Source of the DNA: JACJYC01 sp964558465
GTDB lineage: Bacteria > Bacteroidota > Bacteroidia > Chitinophagales > Saprospiraceae
Assembly: GCA_964558465.1 (NCBI GenBank)
Contig: CAZLEF010000015.1
Location: 38,244-102,243, forward strand
Reading direction: 5' to 3'
DNA: 64,000 bases
Shown here: in pieces, positions 34,869 through 42,010 of the stretch
Layout of the letters: each line of letters starts with the position of its first letter
How positions within the stretch are numbered: position 1 is the first letter of the stretch
Notes under the pieces: generated by a model
Databases searched by the model: none
The model's input: only the letters and a program-made list of their open reading frames with translations
Told to the model about the DNA's origin: nothing
Program-made: the position numbers and the translations under genes

Positions 34869-34985
34869 TTTCTTTGCCCCTACAAAGGTTTAAAGCAATT
34901 AGCTCAAGATATTTAAAATAGTTTTCATTTGGTTTTTTGGGGTTATACAAGAGGCGATCACTACCCGTGATTGCCTTCTTTTTTA
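34869..34985 (+). ncRNA. Candidate small RNA, about 105 nt (6S-like?)
   Basis: A -7-like TTTCTTTG (34869-34876) is followed by an AT-rich stretch and a perfect terminator: GGCGATCAC (34953-34961), loop taccc, GTGATTGCC (34967-34975), then a CTTCTTTTTT tail. No reading frame. Size, AT-rich body and location are like the 6S-type RNA of Bacteroidota, but I cannot confirm the fold. The start region TTTGCCCCT is identical to that of the candidate RNA at 30081. Confidence 0.45.
34953..34985 (+). terminator. Rho-independent terminator of the small RNA
   Basis: 9-bp perfect stem, 5-nt loop, T-rich tail. Confidence 0.85.
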
Positions 34986-35084
34986 TATTTCGCATCGCTC
35001 CGCGCCATGTATCGAGGGGGTGACAACAAAAACATGGGTCATCCCGAATTTTTTGCTCCTGGCATCATCCATCATCATTCTTAT

Positions 35085-35340
35085 TTTTTTATTGATGATT
35101 GACGATTAAATGATTGATGATTGATGATTGATGATTGATGATTGATGATTGTTGATGTTTTCCTCCGTTGCCACAACGACCACTGTCCTTTTCAAACGGC
35201 TGTTTTTCCGCTTGGAAAACCTCCAAGGGAGGACAGGTAGCCTCCTAAAATTCATCCCGAACTGATCCCCTCAATTCCCTCAATTCCTCGATTCCTCAAT
35301 TCCTCAGCTTAAGGACAGCCAACCCCATAAAGTTCATCCC
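35085..35340. repeat. Tandem repeats gatgatt (7 bp) and attcctc(a/g) (8 bp)
   Basis: At least six copies of gattgat(gat) near 35090-35155, and ctcaattcc/cctcgattcc units near 35268-35310. The rest of 34986-35405 shows no gene. Confidence 0.65.
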
Positions 35341-35405
35341 GAACCCTGGCTATGCCAAAATTCGGGATGACTCATTTTACCCGGAAACCATTCCTTGTGT
35401 TCCGG

Positions 35406-35867
35406 TTATTGGCCGGACTTCTTGGCGTCCAGGATTTGTTTTGGGGTCACTTCTTCATTCGCCAATGCCTTTATAATGTCAAACGTTGTGAGTATGCCTA
35501 CCAGTTCGTTATTGTCGACAATCGGAACAGCGTGGAACCGGTTGACCAGGAAAATCTCCAGCGCCACATTGATCCGGTCGTTCGGACTTAATTTGGCCAG
35601 CCCTTTGGTCATGAGGTCTTCTGCGCAATAGGCCCGGAGTCTCGCTTCGTTCACAAAACGGTCTTCGTCATTGTGATTGAACCCCCGGATAAAATGCAGA
35701 AAATCTGTTTTGCTGATCATCCCTACAATTTCCGTAAACCGGACCACAGGCAGGTGATGAATATTATTTTTTTCAAATATTTCCTTGACATCCACCAGTT
35801 TATCTTTCGGATTCACTGTGATCAGATGTGTGGTCATGATTGATTTAATAGGCGCAAGAACGTTCAT
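35406..35867 (-). CDS. CBS-domain pair protein
   Basis: 153 aa, essentially two CBS motifs: about 8-65 (IMTTHLITVNPKDKLVDVKEIFEKN...HHLPVV) and 85-145 (MTKGLAKLSPNDRINVALEIFLVNRFHAVPIVDNNELVGIL). Such stand-alone pairs bind adenine nucleotides and may sense energy state. Paralogue at 51232. Mycobacterial Hrp1, a DosR-regulon protein, has the same architecture. The upstream tandem FNR/CRP-like boxes suggest low-oxygen induction here as well. Confidence 0.88.
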   Translation of the reverse strand: MNVLAPIKSIMTTHLITVNPKDKLVDVKEIFEKNNIHHLPVVRFTEIVGMISKTDFLHFIRGFNHNDEDRFVNEARLRAYCAEDLMTKGLAKLSPNDRINVALEIFLVNRFHAVPIVDNNELVGILTTFDIIKALANEEVTPKQILDAKKSGQ

Positions 35868-35905
35868 TGTTTAAAATTTTAAATGGACGAATTGAATTGA
35901 TATTG

Positions 35906-35971
35906 CAAAGGTCCGCCGAATATACGGCAAAGCGCCTTGATTAATGTCAACTCATGTGATGATTTTTCTCA
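35906..35971 (-). promoter_or_regulatory. Tandem FNR/CRP-like boxes for the CBS gene
   Basis: Minus strand: distal box 35960-35971 (plus: TGATTTTTCTCA, one mismatch), proximal box 35938-35949 (plus: TGATTAATGTCA, perfect). Centres 22 bp apart. -7-like GACCTTTG covers 35913-35906, TTTG starting 34.5 bp from the proximal centre. The divergent flippase at 36044 might share the site, but its -7 element is unclear. Confidence 0.65.
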
Positions 35972-36043
35972 ATACCGGGGTCCGGGTTAAATTAAACATT
36001 TACAACTTGCTTTTTGCCGTTTACCCGCCTTATCTTTCCAGCA

Positions 36044-37489
36044 ATGAAACAGTTGTTTTTATCAAATATTGCATTATTGGTTTTGATTAACCTGCTGATC
36101 AAGCCTTTATATATATTTGGCATTGACAGGTCGGTTCAGAATCAGGTAGGGGCGGAGATTTACGGGCTTTATTTTGCCTTGTACAACTTTGCTTTTTTGT
36201 TTCAGATGGTCAACGACTTCGGCATCCAGAACTTCAACAACCGGAATATCGCCCGGCACCCCCATTTGCTGGATAAGTATTTTCCGGATTTTCTGATTTT
36301 AAAAGCCCTCTTAAGTCTGGTTTACCTTGCTTTGCTCCTGACCGGCGCGTGGCTGGTCGGTTATACGGAAGAACAAATGCCGCTTTTGTTCTGGATTGGC
36401 GTCAATTGGTCGATGAGCGCGCTGTTGCTTTATCTGCGTTCAAACGTTTCCGGCCTGGGGTTGTACCGGGCTGACAGTTTGTTATCTGTGCTGGACCGAA
36501 GCCTGCTGATCCTTGGGTTAGGCCCTCTTTTATGGGTTCCGGCCTGGAGGACTGCGTTCCGGATTGAATGGTTTGTGTATGCACAAACGATAACGCTCGG
36601 ACTGGCCAGTACCATTGCTTTTCTGATTGCCTGGAAAAAAGTGCAAACCTGGCGTTTCCGGTTGGATAGAAAACGAATGGCGGTGATCCTGCGGCAAAGT
36701 TTCCCTTTTGCCCTGACGGTATTATTAATGACCGTTTACACCCGGATCGACGGCGTGATGATCGAACGCATGCTGGAGGACGGCGCATTTGAAGCAGGCG
36801 TTTACGCGTCCGCGTACCGGTTGCTGGATGCGGCCAACATGATTGGGTTTCTTTTTGCCGGGCTTTTGTTGCCTATGTTTTCGCGCATGCTGAAAAACAA
36901 AGAGCCGGTCGGGGCGCTCGTCGGGCTGGGGTTTCAGTGGCTTTTTGCAGGGGCGGTCACCCTTGCAATTGCGACCATTTTTTTCCGCGTTCAGATCATG
37001 CAGACCTTATACGCCGGGGGTGGGGGCGCGGATATTCTGGCCTGGCTGATGGCCGCTTTTGTGGCGATGGCCGGCACGTATGTGTATGGCGCCCTCCTGA
37101 CTGCGCATGGAGAAATGTATTGGTTAAACCTCATTTTTACAGGCGGAATTGCGGTCAATATTTTGCTGAATGCGATGCTGATACCCCGGCTTGGGGCGTT
37201 GGGGGCGGCTATGGCTACCGCCGCAACCCAATGGGCGGCTTTATTGGCGCAGATCCTGTTGGCGCAGGTTGCCTTGAATCTGAAAACGGATATGCGCGCC
37301 ATTTTCAGAAATGCAGCTTTTGCAGCCTGCCTGACCGCCGGTTGTTCGTTTTTGTACCATTGGAACGGGCCGGGGTGGGTAGTTAAATTTCTGCTCTGCG
37401 CACCTGCGGGTTTATTGACGGCGTTTATCTTTGGGCTGATCCGGATCCGGGATATCCAACAATTATTGAACGCGAACCGGGACGGGTAG
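36044..37489 (+). CDS. Polysaccharide flippase (Wzx/MATE-like)
   Basis: 481 aa from the ATG at 36044 (MKQLFLSNIALLVLINLLIKP), integral inner-membrane protein with about 12-14 hydrophobic helices. The early motif FALYNFAFLFQMVNDFGIQNFNNRNIA is a polysaccharide-export pattern (MVF superfamily). It moves lipid-linked oligosaccharide repeats across the inner membrane. Starts a three-gene surface polysaccharide set with the next two genes. Confidence 0.8.
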   Translation: MKQLFLSNIALLVLINLLIKPLYIFGIDRSVQNQVGAEIYGLYFALYNFAFLFQMVNDFGIQNFNNRNIARHPHLLDKYFPDFLILKALLSLVYLALLLTGAWLVGYTEEQMPLLFWIGVNWSMSALLLYLRSNVSGLGLYRADSLLSVLDRSLLILGLGPLLWVPAWRTAFRIEWFVYAQTITLGLASTIAFLIAWKKVQTWRFRLDRKRMAVILRQSFPFALTVLLMTVYTRIDGVMIERMLEDGAFEAGVYASAYRLLDAANMIGFLFAGLLLPMFSRMLKNKEPVGALVGLGFQWLFAGAVTLAIATIFFRVQIMQTLYAGGGGADILAWLMAAFVAMAGTYVYGALLTAHGEMYWLNLIFTGGIAVNILLNAMLIPRLGALGAAMATAATQWAALLAQILLAQVALNLKTDMRAIFRNAAFAACLTAGCSFLYHWNGPGWVVKFLLCAPAGLLTAFIFGLIRIRDIQQLLNANRDG

Positions 37490-37511
37490 ACATATACCAT
37501 AATACTAGACA

Positions 37512-37605
37512 AAAATTAAAGAGAGGGAGACTTAGAGAACGGGAGAGGGGGTGAAGGCATTGCGTTTCACCCCCTCTCCTTATCACCCGGTCTCCCTATC
37601 TTCTG
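37512..37605. repeat. Long interrupted inverted repeat before the Wzz-like gene
   Basis: GGAGAGGGGGTGAA (37542-37555) is the exact complement of TTCACCCCCTCTCC (37566-37579); outer GAGGGAGAC pairs with GTCTCCCT. It could terminate the flippase transcript. Confidence 0.6.
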
Positions 37606-37619
37606 CCAAAAAGGCAAAA

Positions 37620-37684
37620 TGTCCAGTAGTATGGACATATACCCATCCATATAGCCGACATTTTTCTACTTTTGCGGAAATTTT
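37620..37684 (+). promoter_or_regulatory. Promoter of the Wzz-like gene with palindromic operator
   Basis: Perfect palindrome TGTCCA-GTAGTA-TGGACA at 37620-37637 and a canonical -7 element TACTTTTG at 37677-37684. The start would be near 37691, giving a leader under 10 nt before the ATG at 37700. The palindrome centre lies about 62 bp upstream, a position used by class I CRP-type activators. Confidence 0.55.
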
Positions 37685-37699
37685 TAGCAACCATACTGC

Positions 37700-38803
37700 A
37701 TGGAACGAAGGGAAAACTTACTGGGAGTCTTGCGCACGATCTTCAAATGGAAAAAGCAACTGGCCTTATTGTGCCTGATTGCCGCCGCCGGCGCTGCCGT
37801 AATTTCGCTGCTTTTGCCTGTCTATTATAAGGCAAATACCACCTTTTTAGCCACCAGCCCGGACCAAAGCAAGCCCGAACTCCTTTTTGGATCCGGCTTG
37901 TTCGAACCCGAGTATTATGGCGGCGCACCGGATATCGACCGGTTGCTGGTCATTGCCGAAAGCAACGAACTGGTCAGTTTCATGGTGGATTCTTTCCGGC
38001 TTTATGAGCATTACAACATCAATCCCGGAAGTCAAAAGGGACCTTATGCCGTTAAACTGGCTTTTTTTGATTTGTACGAAGTTAAAAAGAACAAACGCGA
38101 CGCCATCGAACTTTCCATCGAGGATAAAAACAGGGAGCAGGCCGCCCAAATGGCCAGGGCTGCCCGGGAAAAGATCAATCTGATCTCCCAGAACCTGGTG
38201 AAAGCCTCCCAATTGAAAACCATCCAGACCTTTAAAGCCAGCATTTTCGAGCGGGAAACCCAACTCAGACTCCTGAGTGATACGCTGGTGGCGATCCGGA
38301 AAAAATTCGGCATTTTCAACTCCGAGGCGCAAACGGAAACCCTCACCGCCCAGCTTTCTGTTTCGGAATCCAAACTGACTTTTACCAAAGGCAGGCTTGA
38401 AGCCTCACGGACTACAAAGGGCGTGAAAAGGGATACCCTCATCATGCTGGAAACCCGTATGGCCGGCCTCCAGCAAGAAGTAGCCCAACTGGCAGGCAAG
38501 CTGGACACCCTCAACTCCGGGATCGCCAAGGTGAGCATCATTGAAAGACAGTACTATGAATCCAACGACAACCTCAGCAAAGAAAAGGCGAAACTGAAGC
38601 AATACGAGGCAGCTTTTAACTCCAATATCCCTGCTTTGCTGCTGGTGGAAGAAGCAGAAACCCCGGTGGTCAAGTCCCGCCCCAGGCGAAGCATCATGGT
38701 GCTGGCCGCCACAGCGATCGCCTTCCTGTTCGGCGTCATCGGCATATTGCTCATTGAAAACTACCGGGACGTTAACTGGAAGGAAATTTATTATGGGCAG
38801 TAG
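37700..38803 (+). CDS. Wzz/GumC-like chain-length determinant protein
   Basis: 367 aa. A basic N-terminus precedes a membrane helix (about 20-43, LALLCLIAAAGAAVISLLLPVYY), then a periplasmic region with long coiled coils (about 140-290). A second helix near 335-355 (IMVLAATAIAFLFGVIGILLI) completes the classic polysaccharide co-polymerase layout. No tyrosine-kinase domain follows. It controls chain length or export of surface polysaccharide together with the neighbouring flippase and ligase-like polymerase. Its last 11 bases overlap the next gene. Confidence 0.75.
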   Translation: MERRENLLGVLRTIFKWKKQLALLCLIAAAGAAVISLLLPVYYKANTTFLATSPDQSKPELLFGSGLFEPEYYGGAPDIDRLLVIAESNELVSFMVDSFRLYEHYNINPGSQKGPYAVKLAFFDLYEVKKNKRDAIELSIEDKNREQAAQMARAAREKINLISQNLVKASQLKTIQTFKASIFERETQLRLLSDTLVAIRKKFGIFNSEAQTETLTAQLSVSESKLTFTKGRLEASRTTKGVKRDTLIMLETRMAGLQQEVAQLAGKLDTLNSGIAKVSIIERQYYESNDNLSKEKAKLKQYEAAFNSNIPALLLVEEAETPVVKSRPRRSIMVLAATAIAFLFGVIGILLIENYRDVNWKEIYYGQ

Positions 38804-40247
38804 GTCTATCCAAAACCGGACAGACAGCGCCGCACGGGTACAATTCCGGGTTTTTGGCGCGCTGGTGCTGCTTTCCCTGTTTACCGGCATCCTGACGGGT
38901 TGGTACTTTCTGGCAGCCCTTCCGCTTCTGTTTCTGGTGGTATATGTCGCCCTGGTCGATTTCAGGAAGATCTTTTTTCTTTTGCTGTTCTGTATACCGA
39001 TCTCAACGGAAGTGGCTTTGCCCAACGGATTTGGAACCGACTTGCCCACCGAACCGCTGATCGTCGGACTGATGTTGATTTATTTGTTGTACGTGCTCAA
39101 AAACGGGCGCCAACTATCCGCTGATTTCATCCGGCATCCGCTCACCTTGCTTTTATTGGCGCACATCTCCTGGATCTATATAACCAGCCTGACCTCCGAC
39201 TTTTTTTTAGTATCCCTGAAATTTGCGCTCGCCAAAACCTGGTATCTGGTCACCTTTTTTTTTATGGCGGGGACCTTGCTGAAAACCAAAAGGGACCTGG
39301 AGCTTTTTTTCTGGACCATCTTTACGTCGCTCTTTTTTACCGTTCTGGTCATCCTGGTGCGGCACTCGGCGTATGGGTTCACCTTCGCCGATATCCATAA
39401 GGTCCTTCATCCCTTCCAGCGCAACCACGTCAATTATTCGGCCGACCTGGCGTTATTCCTGCCCATGGTCTGGTTGGCCAGAGGCTGGTACAAAAAAGGC
39501 GCCCTGATCCGCTATTTTCTGAATGCAGCCGTCCTGATCCTTTTGGCAGCCTTGTACCTGACCTATACCCGGGCTGCGTACATTTCCATTTTCATCGCCG
39601 TGGGGGCGTATTGGCTGGTCCGTTTGCGTTTGATCCGGTACGCGCTGGCCGGCGTTTTGGTGGCAACGGTTGCAGGATTTATTTTTTTCGCAAGGAAAAA
39701 CACCTACCTCGACTATGCTCCCAACTACGACCGGACGGTCACCCATGTTGAATTTGATAACCTGCTGGAGGCTACCTATAAAATGGAGGATATCTCTACC
39801 ATGGAACGGGTTTACCGCTGGGTAGCGGCCGCGCATATGACCGGCGCTCAGCCGTGGTTGGGTTACGGCCCCGGAAATTTTATCAATTTTTATAAACCCT
39901 ACACGGTCACCAGTTTTCGCACCTACGTGAGCCGGAACGAAGAACAGTCGGGCATCCACAGTTATTTTCTCATGACCCTCGTTGAGCAGGGTGCGCCCGG
40001 ATTGCTGATTTTTTTGTTGTTCAGCGGCGCTATTTTTATTTATGGCGAGCGGATATACCACCGGCAGCAAGGCCCGGAAGGCAAACGATTGGTCATGATG
40101 GTCCTTTTATGCCTGACGGTCATTTACGCCTTCCTGCTCATCAACGACATGATCGAAACCGATAAAGTGGGCTCTTTTTTCTTTTTATGCCTGGCTGTTT
40201 TGGTGAACCTGGATCTGAATACCACTAAGCGCACAGAGGAACAATAA
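38793..40247 (+). CDS. O-antigen ligase/polymerase family protein (Wzy/WaaL-like)
   Basis: 484 aa from the ATG at 38793 (MGSRSIQNRTDS). About 10-12 membrane helices, with a large periplasmic loop (about 300-400) carrying WLGYGPGNF and SGIHSYFLMTLVEQGAPG, the conserved region of the Wzy_C domain. It polymerises or ligates surface polysaccharide. Translationally coupled to the Wzz-like gene. No glycosyltransferase is adjacent, so the cluster is partial. Confidence 0.8.
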   Translation: MGSRSIQNRTDSAARVQFRVFGALVLLSLFTGILTGWYFLAALPLLFLVVYVALVDFRKIFFLLLFCIPISTEVALPNGFGTDLPTEPLIVGLMLIYLLYVLKNGRQLSADFIRHPLTLLLLAHISWIYITSLTSDFFLVSLKFALAKTWYLVTFFFMAGTLLKTKRDLELFFWTIFTSLFFTVLVILVRHSAYGFTFADIHKVLHPFQRNHVNYSADLALFLPMVWLARGWYKKGALIRYFLNAAVLILLAALYLTYTRAAYISIFIAVGAYWLVRLRLIRYALAGVLVATVAGFIFFARKNTYLDYAPNYDRTVTHVEFDNLLEATYKMEDISTMERVYRWVAAAHMTGAQPWLGYGPGNFINFYKPYTVTSFRTYVSRNEEQSGIHSYFLMTLVEQGAPGLLIFLLFSGAIFIYGERIYHRQQGPEGKRLVMMVLLCLTVIYAFLLINDMIETDKVGSFFFLCLAVLVNLDLNTTKRTEEQ

Positions 40248-40287
40248 GGCGGCAAGCGAACCAATTGTTTATTTGTTGATGTGCGTG

Positions 40288-40425
40288 CCACGCGGTACGC
40301 GTGGTTGATGCGAGGATTCGAATCAATCCCTCCTCCGCTGAAGCTACGGCGGGCGGAGCCAATCGAATCAATCGAATCAATCGAATCAATCGAATCAATC
40401 GAATCAATCGAACCAATCCAATCAA
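40288..40425. repeat. Palindrome and 9-bp tandem repeat aatcgaatc
   Basis: CCACGCGGTACGCGTGG at 40288-40304, then about seven copies of aatcaatcg/aatcgaatc at 40360-40425. A 142-codon frame reading through the repeat (RIN repeats) is not a gene. Confidence 0.7.
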
Positions 40426-40435
40426 TAAAAAAAAA

Positions 40436-40780
40436 CTACCGCTTGTTCATCCGCTGGGTGGAGATCACCCTTTTGCCTTTATCAATGAATTGGGTGAGGT
40501 ACATGCCCTTCGGAAGGTCGCCGACGAAATATTGCTGTCCGGAAACATAACTGAAGCGTTTCAGTTCTTTTCCGACGAGGTTGAAAACGAGGATGGTCTG
40601 GACGTTTTCGTTATCGGTTATATTAAAATTGGAAAGTACGGGATTCGGATAAATCCGGATTTCAGCCGGGCGGGCGTTGGGTTTGCGCCGGATTGCATCG
40701 GCAAAAGGGCCGCTGCTCAGTTGACCTGACAGGGTAATAGAGGATGCAATAAAAAATGCCAGGAGTAAAATTTGCCTCAT
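40436..40780 (-). CDS. Mini-protein: signal peptide plus T9SS C-terminal sorting domain
   Basis: 114 aa from the ATG at 40780 (MRQILLLAFFIASS). After the signal peptide and about 20 residues, the rest is a type A sorting domain: EIRIYPNPVLSNFNI, then VFNLVGKEL, and LPKGMYLTQFIDKGKRVISTQRMNKR at the end split over two strands. Such domains direct proteins through the type IX system to the cell surface. Here there is no cargo domain, which is unusual; it may be a truncated gene or a surface-displayed peptide. Confidence 0.75.
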   Translation of the reverse strand: MRQILLLAFFIASSITLSGQLSSGPFADAIRRKPNARPAEIRIYPNPVLSNFNITDNENVQTILVFNLVGKELKRFSYVSGQQYFVGDLPKGMYLTQFIDKGKRVISTQRMNKR

Positions 40781-40907
40781 AAGCCTTAAATTGAACACTT
40801 TTGGGATGACTGAACTTTCAGATCGCAAATTAGGGTAATATGTTCAAATTCGCAAAGAAATATAGCCGGGTTTAAATTAATTTTAACTAAACGGGCATAT
40901 TTTGGCC

Positions 40908-41819
40908 TTAAACGGTACTTTTTGATGTATTAATAAAAAAAACGCCGGTCAGCAGTACGCCCCCCGCAATAAGAGATTGGAGGGTGATCTGTTCGCCGTT
41001 TAATCCCCATCCCATCAGGAGGGCCACCACCGGATTGACATAGGTGGAGGTAGCGACTTTTTCGGGGCTTACCTTCGTCAGCAGGTAGTTGAAACAGGAA
41101 AAGGCAAGGATTGACCCCAAAAAGACGAGGTATAACCAGGAAAATGCCGATTTAAGGGTGATCTGGGACCATACCAGCTTCGAAAATTCCCCGGTAGCTG
41201 CGCTGAACAGCACCAATACCAGGCCTCCGCCGATCATTTGCATGGCTGTGGTCTGCATTCTGGACCTGGGCATATTGATCCGGCTCACATAAATGGAGGC
41301 TGTCGCCCATGCAAACATGCTGACCCCGATAGCGATCAGGCCCCAGATCGCCATGGTGTTTTTTGTCAGTTGCGGCTGACCCACCAGCAAAACCATTCCC
41401 GCCACCCCCAACGCAGCCCCCCACCAACTCCTGGCGCCCACCTTGGTCTTGTGGAGCAGCCACATCAGCGCCATGATGATCAGCGGATCAAAAGCCACGA
41501 TCAGGGCTGCCATGCTGGTGTCGATATACTGTTCGGCCCAGACAACCCCGCCAGTGCCGAATGAAAGGAATAAAATACCGATCAGACCGGTATTGAGCCA
41601 TTGCCTCCGGGTCGGCGCCGGAAGTTTGCGCGCCAAAGTAAAGGAATAAAGCAGAATACCTGCTGCAAGGAAGCGGCAACCGGACATCAGGAAAGGGGGA
41701 ATGCTCTGAATGGCAAAAAAATTCACCAGGTAAGTGGAGCCCCAAACGATGTAAATAACGGCAAATGCGCCGACCACAGGCCAGGAAATCCTCCTGGCAG
41801 CCGCTTCTTGTGTTCTCAT
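40908..41819 (-). CDS. EamA-family drug/metabolite transporter (DMT)
   Basis: 303 aa, ten membrane helices as two EamA repeats. The first begins AVIYIVWGSTYLVNFFAIQSIPPF, with the W-G-S-x-Y signature; the second is about 155-295, ending with NPVVALLMGWGLNGE. Exporters of this family handle amino acids and other metabolites; substrate unknown. Monocistronic and divergent from ccoI. Confidence 0.85.
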   Translation of the reverse strand: MRTQEAAARRISWPVVGAFAVIYIVWGSTYLVNFFAIQSIPPFLMSGCRFLAAGILLYSFTLARKLPAPTRRQWLNTGLIGILFLSFGTGGVVWAEQYIDTSMAALIVAFDPLIIMALMWLLHKTKVGARSWWGAALGVAGMVLLVGQPQLTKNTMAIWGLIAIGVSMFAWATASIYVSRINMPRSRMQTTAMQMIGGGLVLVLFSAATGEFSKLVWSQITLKSAFSWLYLVFLGSILAFSCFNYLLTKVSPEKVATSTYVNPVVALLMGWGLNGEQITLQSLIAGGVLLTGVFFINTSKSTV

Positions 41820-41927
41820 GGATATTCCGCGGTTTTGAATATTCGGCTCCGCTGATCAGGAGACAAACAATTTTGCAGACGGGATAGTTTCGGTTTATTT
41901 AACAATTTACTTAAATTGCCTTTGCAA

Positions 41928-41992
41928 TGATTTTTATCACCCGCTCTTCTGATCGGAATCACCGGCGGTAACCCTTCGCCAGTCTATTTTTA
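41928..41992 (+). promoter_or_regulatory. Tandem FNR/CRP-like boxes upstream of ccoI
   Basis: Two perfect boxes: TGATTTTTATCA (41928-41939) and TGATCGGAATCA (41950-41961), centres 22 bp apart. A -7-like TATTTTTA is at 41985-41992, its TTTA starting 33.5 bp from the proximal centre. In many bacteria cco genes are activated by FNR/FixK/Anr-type regulators, which supports the same role here. Confidence 0.75.
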
Positions 41993-42010
41993 CACCCGAA
42001 AATCGACGTT

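Noticed and set aside
35938..36043. The flippase at 36044 as a member of the same regulon
   Set aside because: The boxes there fit the CBS gene; on the plus side only a weak AACATTTA is at the right distance, so I did not claim it.
40301..40729. 142-codon frame with RIN repeats
   Set aside because: It reads through a 9-bp tandem repeat and then antisense to the T9SS mini-protein.
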